Of a stretch of DNA of 64,000 nt, positions 14,108 through 24,029 are shown piece by piece. The translations under genes were made by a program, and so were the position numbers. Each line of letters starts with the position of its first letter. The first letter of the stretch is position 1. This stretch comes from Alteromonas confluentis (lineage in GTDB: Bacteria; Pseudomonadota; Gammaproteobacteria; Enterobacterales; Alteromonadaceae), in assembly GCF_001757105.1 (NCBI RefSeq), contig NZ_MDHN01000021.1, forward strand, positions 213,933-277,932, in the 5' to 3' direction. The notes under the pieces were generated by a model. The model was not told the origin of the DNA. It was given only the letters and a program-made list of their open reading frames with translations, and made no database searches.

Positions 14108-15124
14108 TTACAGGTAGTCTTTTATAAGGGTTTCAGCAATTTGCACGCTGTTAGTGGCAGCACCTTTGCGCACATTGTCCGATACCACCCACAGGTTCAG
14201 TCCGTTGGGGTGAGAAATATCGTCGCGAATGCGCCCTACGTGCACCCAGTCGTTGCCGCTGGCACTGCTTACCTGAGTCGGAAATTCTTCACGGGCATCG
14301 TACACTTTCACGCCTGGCGCATCGGCAAGCAACTGCTTCACCTGCAGCGCATCTACCGGCATACGTGTTTCTAAATGAATGGCTTCTCCGTGGCCATAAA
14401 ATACCGGCACGCGCACTGCCGTGGCATTAACCAATACGTCACTGTCGCCAAGGATTTTCTGGGTTTCCCACACCATTTTCATTTCTTCTTTGGTGTAGTC
14501 GTTGTCCATGAAAGCATCGATTTGCGGAATGGCGTTAAATGCGATCTGACGGCTGAAAGCTTCCGGCGTGATAGGACGGGTATTCAGCAAGTTGGCCGTT
14601 TGAAGCGCCAGTTCTTCCATGGCCTTCTTGCCACCACCCGATACCGACTGATAAGTACACACGTTAATGCGCTCAATACCAGCCACATCATGAATTGGCT
14701 TTAGTGCCACCATCATCTGAATGGTTGAGCAGTTTGGGTTAGCAATGATGTTGCGATTACGAAAATCAGCCAGCGCCTGCGGGTTCACTTCGGGTACGAC
14801 TAGCGGTACATCGGGTTCGTAGCGGAAGTGAGATGTATTGTCGATAACAATACATCCCGCTTCAGCCGCTATTGGCGCGATACGGGCAGAGACATCCCCT
14901 CCGGCTGAGAAGAAACCAAACTGCACCAACGTCCAGTCGAAGTCATCCACGTTTTGCACTTCAATTTCTTCGCCTTTGAAATTAATCGTGCTGCCGGCAG
15001 AACGTTCACTGGCCAGCGCGTACAGCGTGCCTATGGGGAATTTTCGCTCTTCGAGCATTTCAATCATCGCCTGGCCAACTAACCCCGTTGCGCCCAGTAC
15101 GGCTACATCAAAAACCTGTGACAT
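14108..15124 (-). CDS. asd: Aspartate-semialdehyde dehydrogenase
   Basis: Reduces aspartyl phosphate to aspartate semialdehyde for lysine, threonine, methionine and diaminopimelate synthesis. It has the nucleotide-binding GATGLVGQAMIEML, the active-site Cys at residue 132 (NPNCSTIQ), and the substrate region RVPVFYGHGEAIHLE. 338 residues. In E. coli the equivalent position between pdxB and truA holds usg, a paralogue; here the catalytic Cys is present, so an active enzyme is expected. Confidence 0.95.
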   Translation of the reverse strand: MSQVFDVAVLGATGLVGQAMIEMLEERKFPIGTLYALASERSAGSTINFKGEEIEVQNVDDFDWTLVQFGFFSAGGDVSARIAPIAAEAGCIVIDNTSHFRYEPDVPLVVPEVNPQALADFRNRNIIANPNCSTIQMMVALKPIHDVAGIERINVCTYQSVSGGGKKAMEELALQTANLLNTRPITPEAFSRQIAFNAIPQIDAFMDNDYTKEEMKMVWETQKILGDSDVLVNATAVRVPVFYGHGEAIHLETRMPVDALQVKQLLADAPGVKVYDAREEFPTQVSSASGNDWVHVGRIRDDISHPNGLNLWVVSDNVRKGAATNSVQIAETLIKDYL

Positions 15125-15174
15125 GTTCTGTCCTCTTACTTACTCTGTTGTCACTGAAAGTGGCAATCGCCATT

Positions 15175-16326
15175 TCAGCGTACAAAATTAAATTGAAATC
15201 CTAAACCCGACAACTGCTCAACAATACCTTCGGATACCGGTGCTGGGATACGAAGAAAATGGGAGCCGCATTCCCGTCTTACCGGGTAGTGCTTGCGCAT
15301 ATGCAGAAAACCGTCTCGGGAGGTATCCTGCCTGAACAGTTGATCATCTTTTCTGATGTCGTAAATACTTAACAATAATGTTGCCAAACTGTCCCAATCC
15401 AACGCTTCTGCAGTGCGGTCTGATGGCGCAAAAGGCATTGCTTCCGGCACAGCGAGAAAGTTGTCCATGGTCAGAGATGAAGATACATTCATTGCTTCAC
15501 ACACGTGTTCATAAGCCATCTGCGTACCGCGCAGTTTACCTTCCACAGAATGCCCGGCAATGTGCGGTGTAGTTAGCCACACCAACGGTAACAGCGCCTG
15601 GTTTATTTCCGGCTCACTGAAAAACACGTCGAGCACCACCGTGGGTGCGTCAGGTTGCCCCAAACGATGAAGCAAAGCGGCTTCATCTACCACTTCACCA
15701 CGGCAGGCGTTAATCAACAACTGGTTTGGCTTAAGCGCGGCAATACGTTTTGCATCTAACAAATGACCAGTCGCATGCTCACCCGCTTTCACAAATGGGA
15801 CATGCAGCGTAATCACATCACACGCCATGATTTCATCCATAGCGACAAAATGGCGGTGATCGCCGGCTTGTTGCAATGGCGGATCGCAAAGTTTAAAGGC
15901 AATATTCAGTGCATGCAGACGCTCGGCCAATGCCGTTCCCACGTGACCCGCGCCGACAATGCCTACGGTTATGCGACTGAGGTTGAGCTGCTTATCCTGA
16001 TAGGCGCTCATAAGTACGCTCACCACGTACTCAGCCACAGCCACGGCATTACAGCCACCCGCTGAACGCCATGCAATACCGGCAACATCCAATGCAGGTT
16101 TATCCATATGATTGGTACCGGCCGTGGCGGTGGTAACCAGCTTCAGCTTGTCGGCTTTTGCCAGCAGAGACGGGGTTACCGCCGTTGTTGAACGCACCGC
16201 CAGATAATCCACATCACCGAGTTGCTCTGGCGCTAACGAAGGACCATTAAATGACGTGGCGTCGCCAAGCGTAGAAAAATACGCTTCGCCTTGAGGGATA
16301 CTTTCTTCAAAAAAGATGCGGGTCAT
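15175..16326 (-). CDS. pdxB: 4-phosphoerythronate dehydrogenase
   Basis: Second step of DXP-dependent pyridoxal phosphate synthesis. A D-2-hydroxyacid dehydrogenase fold with the NAD-binding motif VGIVGAGHVGTALAERL, the catalytic Arg in INACRGEVVDEAALL and the late His in TPHIAGHSVEGKLRG, the last segment being typical of PdxB. 383 residues including the C-terminal PdxB dimerisation domain. It is upstream of asd on the same strand. Confidence 0.96.
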   Translation of the reverse strand: MTRIFFEESIPQGEAYFSTLGDATSFNGPSLAPEQLGDVDYLAVRSTTAVTPSLLAKADKLKLVTTATAGTNHMDKPALDVAGIAWRSAGGCNAVAVAEYVVSVLMSAYQDKQLNLSRITVGIVGAGHVGTALAERLHALNIAFKLCDPPLQQAGDHRHFVAMDEIMACDVITLHVPFVKAGEHATGHLLDAKRIAALKPNQLLINACRGEVVDEAALLHRLGQPDAPTVVLDVFFSEPEINQALLPLVWLTTPHIAGHSVEGKLRGTQMAYEHVCEAMNVSSSLTMDNFLAVPEAMPFAPSDRTAEALDWDSLATLLLSIYDIRKDDQLFRQDTSRDGFLHMRKHYPVRRECGSHFLRIPAPVSEGIVEQLSGLGFQFNFVR

Positions 16327-16380
16327 GTGTCAGTGTTCAGCCGTTTTGTCCGGGGGCGGTATGATACTGGAATCGAAGTG

Positions 16381-16428
16381 ATTAAACAAAACGAAACGCC
16401 CGTGCCGACAGAGCCGGAACGGGCGTTC
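16381..16428 (-). terminator. Terminator after fabB
   Basis: On the minus strand the arms AACGCCCGT and ACGGGCGTT close a hairpin with an inner CCG/CGG pairing, followed by TTCGTTTTGTTT. It lies 35-80 bases beyond the fabB stop codon. Confidence 0.7.
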
Positions 16429-16463
16429 AATCAAGGCTGCATCACAGCCACAGCAATTGCGTA

Positions 16464-17678
16464 TTAGCCGTTGTGGCGCTGCATTACCAGTGTTGCATTG
16501 GTACCGCCAAAGCCGAAGCTGTTTGACATTACCGTATTCAGTACCGCTTCGCGGGTAGACGTCACAATATCCAGGCCAGCAGCGGCGTCGTCCAGCTGCT
16601 CTACGTTGATGGATGGTGCAATGAAGTTATGCTTCATCATCAGCAGACTGTAAATCGCTTCGTTTACACCAGCGGCACCCAGCGCGTGACCGGTCAGAGA
16701 CTTAGTCGCACTGATAGGCACACCTGACTGACCAAATACTTCCTGGATTGCAGCCAGTTCTTTTACATCACCTACTGGTGTTGATGTACCGTGGGTGTTG
16801 AGGTAGTCGATTCCGCCTTCCACGTTCTGCATGGCCATCTTCATACAGCGCACAGCGCCTTCACCAGATGGCGCTACCATGTCGTAACCGTCTGAGGTTG
16901 CACCGTAACCGACAACTTCACCGTAGATCGTTGCGCCACGTGCCAGAGCATGTTCCAGCTCTTCAACCACAACCATACCGCCACCACCAGAGCTAACAAA
17001 GCCGTCACGATTGGCATCGTAGGTACGAGAAGCAACAGAAGGATTGTCGTTAAACTTAGAAGACAACGCGCCCATGGCGTCGAACTGGCTCGACAGCGAC
17101 CAGTGCAGTTCTTCACCGCCACCAGCAAATACCACGTCCTGCTTGCCTAACTGAATAAGCTCTAACGCATTGCCGATGCAGTGTGCGCTGGTCGCACAGG
17201 CAGAAGCGATTGAGTAGTTTACGCCTTTAATTTTGAACGGCGTTGCCAGACAGGCTGAAACCGTTGACGCCATACAACGTGGCACCATGTAAGGCCCGAC
17301 GCGCTTTACGCCTTTTTCACGCAGAATATCTGCCGACAACACTTGGTTCAGTGACGATGCACCGCCCGAGCCAGCAATGATACCGGTACGTTCATTTGAA
17401 ATATCTTTCTCTTCCAGACCTGAGTCTGCAATAGCCTGCTGCATTGCGACATAGGCGAATGCAGCGGCGTCACCCATAAAGCGCATTGCTTTACGGTCAA
17501 TATGTTCGGACAGCTCGATATCCGGCTTACCCCAGACCTGGCTACGCAGGCCCATTTCGGCAAACTGTTCAGAAAAAGTGATACCAGACTTGCCCGCTTT
17601 CAGCGATGCCAGTACTTCATCCTGATTTACACCGATGCTGGATACGATGCCCAGACCGGTAATAACTGCTCTTCTCAT
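16464..17678 (-). CDS. fabB: 3-oxoacyl-[ACP] synthase I
   Basis: Condenses malonyl-ACP with acyl-ACP and is needed for unsaturated fatty acid elongation. The catalytic triad is visible: Cys161 in [12 protein letters not shown], His in [11 protein letters not shown], and His in [12 protein letters not shown]. The ATG at 17678 ([16 protein letters not shown]) is chosen because it matches the family N-terminus and has AAGGG upstream; an in-frame start 27 bases earlier is unlikely. A FadR-like half-site lies 50-66 bp upstream, consistent with FadR activation of fabB in E. coli. Confidence 0.97.
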   Translation of the reverse strand: MRRAVITGLGIVSSIGVNQDEVLASLKAGKSGITFSEQFAEMGLRSQVWGKPDIELSEHIDRKAMRFMGDAAAFAYVAMQQAIADSGLEEKDISNERTGIIAGSGGASSLNQVLSADILREKGVKRVGPYMVPRCMASTVSACLATPFKIKGVNYSIASACATSAHCIGNALELIQLGKQDVVFAGGGEELHWSLSSQFDAMGALSSKFNDNPSVASRTYDANRDGFVSSGGGGMVVVEELEHALARGATIYGEVVGYGATSDGYDMVAPSGEGAVRCMKMAMQNVEGGIDYLNTHGTSTPVGDVKELAAIQEVFGQSGVPISATKSLTGHALGAAGVNEAIYSLLMMKHNFIAPSINVEQLDDAAAGLDIVTSTREAVLNTVMSNSFGFGGTNATLVMQRHNG

Positions 17679-17727
17679 AACTAACCCTTTATTTTGATGG
17701 GGCATATGGTAACGATTTTCGTCGGTA

Positions 17728-17744
17728 AACTGGTCTGCTCTTTT
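17728..17744. promoter_or_regulatory. FadR-like half-site upstream of fabB
   Basis: AACTGGTCTGCTCTTTT matches the left ten bases of the FadR operator exactly and 13 of 17 overall. FadR directly activates fabB in E. coli from a site near -40, so position and target fit. Binding is inferred only. Confidence 0.45.
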
Positions 17745-17930
17745 TAGTTAACCATTATTATGAGCAGAACCAAATCTGTTCCCGGCCATACCGGGAACGC
17801 ATATTCACAGGCTTCGAGTGCTGAATGTGGCAAACGTTCAGCTTTTAATCGAGGAACTTAGCGAAACCTTTTTTCAATGTAGCATGCAAGGTATCATCGC
17901 CCCAACGTTTGTATGCATGAATTTTGTTTG

Positions 17931-19922
17931 ATGAAATCCCAGTCAGCTCAGGTCCATTTCAATGATAGCGGCACCCCAGTCGCCGATCACTTTGATGATG
18001 TTTATTTTTCTAACGACAGCGGTATCGACGAAACCCTGCATGTCTTTATTGGGGGTAATGATCTGAGTGAGCGCTGGCATTCACATAATCGCCGGGACTT
18101 TGTCATTGCAGAAACCGGATTTGGCACCGGTTTGAATTGTCTGGTTGCCATGCAGGCTTTCAAGCAGTTCCGCGACGCCAACCCCGCGCACCCGCTAAAA
18201 CACCTTTTTATACTCACCACCGAAAAATTCCCACTGAAAAAAGCAGACCTGCGGCAGGCATTAAACGCCTTCCCAGCATTGAATCAGGCAGCCGATGCAT
18301 TAGCCGAGCAGTACCCCGTTGCTTTGCAAGGGTGTCACCGCATGCATTTTACTGACTTTTCCTGCACGCTGGATTTGTGGATGGGCGACGTACATGAACT
18401 GCTCCCCCAATGGCATTGTCCTCGTAGTGGTTTGATTGATGCGTGGTTCCTCGACGGGTTTGCGCCAAGTAAGAATCCGGAGATGTGGACAGATGCCCTG
18501 TTTTTGCAAATGGCGAGATTAACCCGCCAAGGTGGCACGTTTGGCACTTTTACCGCAGCAGGCATTGTTAAACGAGGCCTGAGAGATGCTGGCTTCGTGG
18601 TGGAAAAGCGAAAAGGTTTCGGCCGTAAGCGAGACATGCTAGCCGGCTATTTTGACAGTGAAAAAGGCAAACAACCTGCGCCTCCCTACTCCCGCTATAA
18701 CAATGCGCCACTAGGAGATGGTGAACGAATCGCGATTGTGGGCGGTGGTTTGGCCGCAGCCACGTTTGCCCATGCCCTGGCAGAGCAAGGCGTGGCCTCG
18801 ACCGTTTTTTGCGCCGATGAAACTCTAGCTACCGGAGCCTCGGGAAATCGTCAGGGCGGATTTTATCCGCAGCTTCATAGTGAAGCCAGTATTGCCAGTC
18901 AAATTCAGGCACACAGTTTTCTGTACGCCAGACGCTATTACAATGCCTTACCTTCTGACGATTATCGTCATCAATGGTGCGGTGTACTACAACTGGGATT
19001 CAGTGATGCCGTAATAGACCGTCAACAAAAACTGGCCGATGGTGGAGTATGGCCTGATGAACTTGTTCGCCCCGTAAGTGCCGAAGAAGCCACTTCTATT
19101 TCTGGGTTACCCTTGTCTGACAACGGCTTATTCATTCCCCTCGGCGGTTGGCTAAGCCCGCCGGATTTGGTACACGCCTTGATTAATGCATGCGGTGATA
19201 AAGTGACACTGCACCTGAATGCGAAGGTCCACAACATCAGCGAATCATCCACAGACGTCACGTTTTCTGTAAATAACGAAAGCTACACCTTCGACCGCAT
19301 CATTATGGCGACTGGCGCCGATAGCGTATTGATTGACACGATGAATGCGTTGCCTTTACGCCCTGTGCGCGGGCAGGTGGAAGCAATAGCAACCCAAGCG
19401 CCCATTGATCAACTCAATACTGTACTTTGCCACAAAGGCTACATGACCCCTCAAATGGATAGTCGTCATGCGCTGGGCTCTACGTATGGCAAAGGCGATA
19501 CCGCAACGGATGTACGTGAAGTCGACACCCAGACAAATTTGGCAACCCACCAGAAGGCGCTTAGTAACGAAAGCTGGATAAGAGAACTGGAACATGATGG
19601 CGACGCCCGCGCATCTGTACGCCTGTCGCTACCAGATCATCAACCTGCCAGTGGTCAGCTCACGAAAGTAAACGTGCTTTGGGAACGTTATCAGGAGCTC
19701 ACCGTGGGCAAACCCATTGACGGACAGGCTGAATTGCCTGAAGGCAGAATTTTTACGTTAACCGGATTAGGTTCAAGAGGATTAACCACGGCACCACTGA
19801 TGGCGCAGGTTTTAGCATCGCAATTACTGCATCAGCCGATGCCAATGCCGGAGAAATTACTTCAAGCTGTGGCGCCGCAACGCTTTATGATTAGAAACTG
19901 CATTCGAGGGGAAGCGCCCTGA
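17931..19922 (+). CDS. mnmC: Bifunctional tRNA mnm5s2U biosynthesis protein
   Basis: Completes 5-methylaminomethyl-2-thiouridine at the tRNA wobble position. The N-terminal methyltransferase domain has ETGFGTGLNCL and WFLDGFAPSKNPEMW; the C-terminal FAD-dependent oxidoreductase has IAIVGGGLAAATFAHAL and GASGNRQGGFYPQL. About 663 residues. The ATG at 17931 is preferred because MKSQSAQ...FDDVYFSND aligns with the family N-terminus; an ATG at 17913 would add six residues, and neither has a clear ribosome binding site. Divergent from fabB, as in E. coli. Confidence 0.96.
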   Translation: MKSQSAQVHFNDSGTPVADHFDDVYFSNDSGIDETLHVFIGGNDLSERWHSHNRRDFVIAETGFGTGLNCLVAMQAFKQFRDANPAHPLKHLFILTTEKFPLKKADLRQALNAFPALNQAADALAEQYPVALQGCHRMHFTDFSCTLDLWMGDVHELLPQWHCPRSGLIDAWFLDGFAPSKNPEMWTDALFLQMARLTRQGGTFGTFTAAGIVKRGLRDAGFVVEKRKGFGRKRDMLAGYFDSEKGKQPAPPYSRYNNAPLGDGERIAIVGGGLAAATFAHALAEQGVASTVFCADETLATGASGNRQGGFYPQLHSEASIASQIQAHSFLYARRYYNALPSDDYRHQWCGVLQLGFSDAVIDRQQKLADGGVWPDELVRPVSAEEATSISGLPLSDNGLFIPLGGWLSPPDLVHALINACGDKVTLHLNAKVHNISESSTDVTFSVNNESYTFDRIIMATGADSVLIDTMNALPLRPVRGQVEAIATQAPIDQLNTVLCHKGYMTPQMDSRHALGSTYGKGDTATDVREVDTQTNLATHQKALSNESWIRELEHDGDARASVRLSLPDHQPASGQLTKVNVLWERYQELTVGKPIDGQAELPEGRIFTLTGLGSRGLTTAPLMAQVLASQLLHQPMPMPEKLLQAVAPQRFMIRNCIRGEAP

Positions 19923-20035
19923 ACCATCAATAGCATTATGGAGATGGTATAACACAATGCCATCCAGGCCCAGGGCAGCAAGCGTTATACAGGATATCCC
20001 TTATCCTGAATTTATCAAATAATATAATGCATTTG

Positions 20036-20061
20036 GGTTGATTTACTTGTCAAAATCAACC
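20036..20061. terminator. Possible bidirectional hairpin between mnmC and FlgO-family gene
   Basis: A 9-bp stem (20036-20044 with 20053-20061) lies between the convergent genes. It is AT-rich with a short T-run on the plus side only, so terminator function is uncertain. Confidence 0.35.
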
Positions 20062-20115
20062 ATTTCGCTCAAAAATCATACTAACCGATTGCGCTCACGC
20101 GGTCAAAGATCTTAT

Positions 20116-20988
20116 TTACCCTTGGTGATTGTTCAGTCTGGCTACCATAAACGCTGGCACAACTAATGTTGAACTGCCCACTACGCGACCGGTTTTTACC
20201 GACACAACTCGCGCATTAACACGCACGCCACGGGGCTCTTCAATTAACGTTCCCGTGAGAATATGGTCCATTTCCAATTGTCTTGAAAGGGCTTCACCAC
20301 TGCGAGTCATTGCCAAATCGCCATGAGGGGTAACAGTCAGTCCGCCGGCAATTTTAAAGTCGACGATACTCATACCCGCGCCTTGCAGTTCTGCAATCAA
20401 CAGTTCCGACAGTTGATTTCCCATTATAGTGGTTTCTTGCAGGCTGGTATTTAATCTCACAAAACTGGCTACGCCGATTAAATCATTAGTGCTCAGCGTT
20501 TTTGCAGAACGCATTAATTTCATAGCCAGTTGAGCGGCGTAATCGTTCAACGCTTTGTGTGTACTATCGGGTTGATAACCGGTAATGAGCGGGTCTTGCC
20601 ACACCCGGCCGGTGGTGGTTTCTGTGGAAGCCTCTTGCGCAGCCAGGTATTCGTCACGAGAATCGGGATGATACTCCCAGCCCCCCGTTTTAGCTGGCGT
20701 TGATGTGTTAATCGCCTGACTTGTGGTTGCTTTAAGCGCTATGCCGTCTACGGGAGCGGATTTAACAGGTTCGCGCTGGGTTTCTGTCTGCTCATCCTGC
20801 GCTACAAGCCCAGCCTCAGGCATGTCTTCACCTTGAGTGGCATCATCAGCCTTCATGAGTTCGGGATCATGCTCATGTTTGTCGGTAAACGCATGATACT
20901 GGTTATCCAAGGCAGTACAGCCAGACATCACCAAAACAGTCACGAGACAAGCCAGCGAAAGAGATTGCGAACAAATCGAACGAGACAC
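20116..20988 (-). CDS. FlgO-family outer-membrane lipoprotein (copy 3)
   Basis: 290 residues. The lipoprotein signal has lipobox VMSGC at about residue 24. A long variable region precedes a C-terminal FlgO domain (VRLNTSLQETTIMGNQLSEL, then MSIVDFK, DHILTGTLIEEPRGVRVNAR). FlgO is known in Vibrio as an outer-membrane protein affecting flagellar stability. The start is GTG with GAGGA six bases upstream, a few bases after the previous gene. It is the last of three related genes in tandem and the only one with a long inserted N-terminal region. Confidence 0.8.
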   Translation of the reverse strand: MSRSICSQSLSLACLVTVLVMSGCTALDNQYHAFTDKHEHDPELMKADDATQGEDMPEAGLVAQDEQTETQREPVKSAPVDGIALKATTSQAINTSTPAKTGGWEYHPDSRDEYLAAQEASTETTTGRVWQDPLITGYQPDSTHKALNDYAAQLAMKLMRSAKTLSTNDLIGVASFVRLNTSLQETTIMGNQLSELLIAELQGAGMSIVDFKIAGGLTVTPHGDLAMTRSGEALSRQLEMDHILTGTLIEEPRGVRVNARVVSVKTGRVVGSSTLVVPAFMVARLNNHQG

Positions 20989-20991
20989 GGC

Positions 20992-21744
20992 TTATCCTCG
21001 GGTTAGTTTAACGCCATCTCGAATACCACTTTTCCCGTTGCTATCGCTCGGGATAAGGGCATCCACTACATAGAATGGAATTAGTAACTGGGCAGAAGCC
21101 ACTACCGCGCGACTTTCAATTCCAAGAATACGCGCATTAACCAGCACGCCCCCCTGGTGTTTGGCCATGGTGCCAGTTAACACATAGTCCACTGGCAGGC
21201 TGCTGCTTAAATCAAGGTAATCCCGACTCAGCAGAAAATCGCCGTCGTCAGTCACGCGAATGTAGTCTGTGGCTTTGAAATCCACGACTGGAATGCGGTA
21301 TTTATGCAGTTCGTGCATAAACGATTCCGCCATCTGGTGACCCAGTAAATTGGTGTGCTGCAAGTCTGAATCCAGCAGTGCAAAGTTAGTCACTGCAACG
21401 GGGGTTTTATTGCTGACGTACTCCATATTAGACACCAGATCCTGGGCCATATTGCGTACGTAATCCCCGACATGATGGGTGAGCGGCCGGCCCTGATAGG
21501 CGCCCTGCACACTGCTATAAAGCTGAGGCTGACCTACCGCGCCGAAGCTGTCTGTGCTGTCAGCGTCGGCTTCATTGGCCGCGGGAGAAGGCGCGCGATC
21601 TTCGGCGCGCACATCAATGACATTCATCACCGGCAGTGACGGAGTATTTTCTGCAGTTTCGGTTTGTTCATCGCTTAGCAACGAACAACCTGACAAACAG
21701 GAAAGCAGCACCGCAGTGGCGGTGAGGTTACGGCGGAAAGTCAT
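20992..21744 (-). CDS. FlgO-family outer-membrane lipoprotein (copy 2)
   Basis: 250 residues with lipobox CLSGC and a FlgO-type domain (VAVTNFALLDSDLQHTNLLG, IPVVDFKATDYI, VDYVLTGTMAKHQGGVLVNA). Shares the NLLGHQMAES/TGT...GGVLVNAR pattern with both neighbours, so the three arose by duplication. Gene spacing is 3-5 bases, indicating one operon. Function is inferred from family only. Confidence 0.82.
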   Translation of the reverse strand: MTFRRNLTATAVLLSCLSGCSLLSDEQTETAENTPSLPVMNVIDVRAEDRAPSPAANEADADSTDSFGAVGQPQLYSSVQGAYQGRPLTHHVGDYVRNMAQDLVSNMEYVSNKTPVAVTNFALLDSDLQHTNLLGHQMAESFMHELHKYRIPVVDFKATDYIRVTDDGDFLLSRDYLDLSSSLPVDYVLTGTMAKHQGGVLVNARILGIESRAVVASAQLLIPFYVVDALIPSDSNGKSGIRDGVKLTRG

Positions 21745-21749
21745 TGGTG

Positions 21750-22370
21750 TTACCCCTTATCTTCGTTTCTGTACAGCCGCCCATTTCGGGTGGTCACCTT
21801 TTCTTCATCCCAGAATAGACCTTCCGGGAAAAAACGGGTGGCAGCTGCAACAACATCTTTGGTGCGCGCGTTGATAACCCGGGCATTTACCATGGCGCCT
21901 GATTGTTGGCGGATCACCGTGCCGGTGATATAAAAATCGACCCGCTCTATGCCTGGCAATAAATCAACATCACGGGTTAGCACGCGGTCTGCACGCTCTC
22001 CCATTATTATATCGTCCGTGAGTTTGAACTCTTGAGTGGTATAGCCCCGTTTTGTGGCTTCTGTGATTAACCCCTCTTCCAGTTGATGACTTAGCATCAT
22101 CAGCGGGTCTTGATTATTCGGGTTGTATTCCATTGAATCAGCAGGCACGAAACCCACAACGGCGTACTTGGCCTGCCGCGATGGACGGAGGTTAGCAAAC
22201 AGTTCATTTGCCAGTACGTAGGTGTGGTATTCCATGTTGCCCAGTGCCGGCACGGCCATATTTTCTTCCTGCAGCACGGTGGCACTGTTTTCACTGGCGC
22301 AACCACCTAGCAATAGGGCTGATAATGCTGCCAGCATGGTAAGCCGGCGGGCATGAGGGATTACCTTCAT
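21750..22370 (-). CDS. FlgO-family outer-membrane lipoprotein (copy 1)
   Basis: 206 residues with lipobox LLGGC and a FlgO-like domain (YAVVGFVPADSM, LMMLSHQLEEGLITEA, VDFYITGTVIRQQSGAMVNA). The ATG at 22370 is preferred over an in-frame TTG six bases earlier. It is the first gene of the three-gene operon, and 150 bases downstream of the yfcL terminator. No flagellar gene is visible in the window. Confidence 0.82.
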   Translation of the reverse strand: MKVIPHARRLTMLAALSALLLGGCASENSATVLQEENMAVPALGNMEYHTYVLANELFANLRPSRQAKYAVVGFVPADSMEYNPNNQDPLMMLSHQLEEGLITEATKRGYTTQEFKLTDDIIMGERADRVLTRDVDLLPGIERVDFYITGTVIRQQSGAMVNARVINARTKDVVAAATRFFPEGLFWDEEKVTTRNGRLYRNEDKG

Positions 22371-22515
22371 AGTCAAATACCTGTCAGAGACGACGTTCTT
22401 ATCCGACTATTCGCAATATTCGTACCATAAAGCCATGTCAGAGACATGACGCCGGAAACACGCAGAAAAAGGCGTGTTGCCAATATTTGATGAAGGAAAT
22501 ACAGGTCAGAAAAAG

Positions 22516-22546
22516 ATAGTGAAAGCGGCAAGGCCCTGCCGCTTTC
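22516..22546 (-). terminator. Terminator after yfcL
   Basis: A perfect 10-bp stem (22521-22530 with 22537-22546) with T-rich sequence on its minus-strand exit side follows the yfcL stop codon by 15 bases. It separates the epmC-yfcL operon from the FlgO-family operon. Confidence 0.65.
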
Positions 22547-22561
22547 GGGTGATTGAAGACG

Positions 22562-22870
22562 TTAGTTGGCCGATTGAGATTGGTGTAGCAGGCGTTGCCA
22601 TAAGGCTAAGACTTTTTGCTGATCGCCATCGTCCAGTTCCTTATTATCAAACGCTGCCTGAAGGCTACCTTGCATGGCATCGTCTAACGATGACAAGGTT
22701 GCGTCTGATTCCATTTCCTGCTGACGGGCGATAACAGCAAAATGCCCTTGCAAATAACTGGCAATGAACAGTTCATCATCGTCACCGTGGTCAACCACAC
22801 CGTCTAGTGCTTCTTCAATTTGTCCGATTTGTTCAATAAACGCGGTGGAAGCCGCTGCCGGATACTGCAT
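22562..22870 (-). CDS. yfcL: YfcL family protein
   Basis: 102-residue acidic helical protein with the YfcL pattern (IEEALDGVVDHGDDDELFIA; later HFAVIARQ). In E. coli yfcL neighbours mnmC and epmC (yfcM), the same company as here. The molecular function is unknown. The start has GGAG upstream. Confidence 0.85.
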   Translation of the reverse strand: MQYPAAASTAFIEQIGQIEEALDGVVDHGDDDELFIASYLQGHFAVIARQQEMESDATLSSLDDAMQGSLQAAFDNKELDDGDQQKVLALWQRLLHQSQSAN

Positions 22871-22901
22871 TTCTGCTCCTGTTATAAAATTCGCTGGTAA
22901 G

Positions 22902-24029
22902 TCATTCTGCCGGATAAAGTACTTTGTCTCGGTAACCGGTGATCACAGAGAAATATCCTGCAAGACTGCTGTCGAGTTCACCGTCGCCGGTATCAAGCCG
23001 CAGCGGGCGCCCTTCCAATGACTGTAGTTTCGTTTTTGTGGCACAAATCAGCATATTTTCTTTGCTAATTTTGCGCAGGAATGCCGGTGATAGCTGCTGA
23101 TTGCCGCGGCCAAATATGTGGCCTTGCCCGCCAATCACGGTGATCACAAGTTTTACCGGCTTACCTTCAGTGAGGGAAAGAAGTTGCGAAGCCGTAACAT
23201 CCGAAGCCACAAGCGCGCCGCCTTTGACGATATCCACCCCTAGCAACGTGTTATTCAGACCGAGTCTTTCCATGATGTAGGCAACGGTGGAACCTGAACC
23301 CATGACGAAGTAAGTTTCTGGCTCGTCATCCATCATTTCACTGACTTCTGCGGCAATATCTTCGAGGACTAACTCATCGCTTTCTTTGCCGCCCATTTTC
23401 ACCGCCTGTACGTAGGTCAGTGCATCTGGCACCCGCATTTCACCAAAATGTTTGGCCAATACTTTGCCGTTTCGAAAGGCATCTTCATCGATGTCGCGGA
23501 CTTCTGCGTCGGTTTCGCTCACCAGTTCACCACGAACCATCATCGCCACCACTTCCCCCGCCGCCACTGGGGTAACCGCATAAACGCCGGAATGGATTTT
23601 ACAGCCTGCTGGCACACCAAGCACTGGTACTCGCTGCTGCGCAATACCACACACATTGCGAGCGGTGCCATCACCACCGGCAAACAACAGCAGGTCGATA
23701 CCCGATGCCAGCATCGCATTCACCGCAGCTTCTGTGTCTTCGGCTTCTGTTTGTGGGTTTTCTGGTGTGAACACCACTGTGGTGTGAAGTCCGGCCTGCT
23801 GACAAATATCTTCGCCCATTTCACCTGCTGCCGTTACCACTTGCACGTGTTCGGCAAGTGGCTCCACAAGCTTCAGCGCACGGGCCATTTTAGCGCCAGC
23901 AAGTTTTTCTGCACCGGCTGACAACGCTTGTTCACGGATTTCCTTACCGTCGCTTCCTTTAAGTGCCAATGCACCGCCAATACCGGCGTAAGGATTTATC
24001 AAAACGCCAAGGCGAAAGTGTTTACTCAT
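22902..24029 (-). CDS. ATP-NAD kinase family protein
   Basis: 375 residues. It has the N-terminal LGVLINPYAGIGGALALKGSDG and the kinase signature LLLFAGGDGTARNVCG near residue 118, where the GGDGT loop binds ATP in NAD and diacylglycerol kinases. A second Gly/Ser-rich loop FVMGSGSTVAYIMERLG resembles the nucleotide-binding part of this subfamily. It is distinct from housekeeping NadK. The substrate is not known. Its ATG overlaps the epmC stop codon by four bases (ATGA), implying translational coupling. Confidence 0.8.
   Translation of the reverse strand: MSKHFRLGVLINPYAGIGGALALKGSDGKEIREQALSAGAEKLAGAKMARALKLVEPLAEHVQVVTAAGEMGEDICQQAGLHTTVVFTPENPQTEAEDTEAAVNAMLASGIDLLLFAGGDGTARNVCGIAQQRVPVLGVPAGCKIHSGVYAVTPVAAGEVVAMMVRGELVSETDAEVRDIDEDAFRNGKVLAKHFGEMRVPDALTYVQAVKMGGKESDELVLEDIAAEVSEMMDDEPETYFVMGSGSTVAYIMERLGLNNTLLGVDIVKGGALVASDVTASQLLSLTEGKPVKLVITVIGGQGHIFGRGNQQLSPAFLRKISKENMLICATKTKLQSLEGRPLRLDTGDGELDSSLAGYFSVITGYRDKVLYPAE

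Noticed and set aside
23448..23921. Plus-strand 157-codon open frame within the ATP-NAD kinase-like gene
   Set aside because: Antisense to a convincing coding region; composition (His/Cys/Phe-rich) is typical of a shadow frame.
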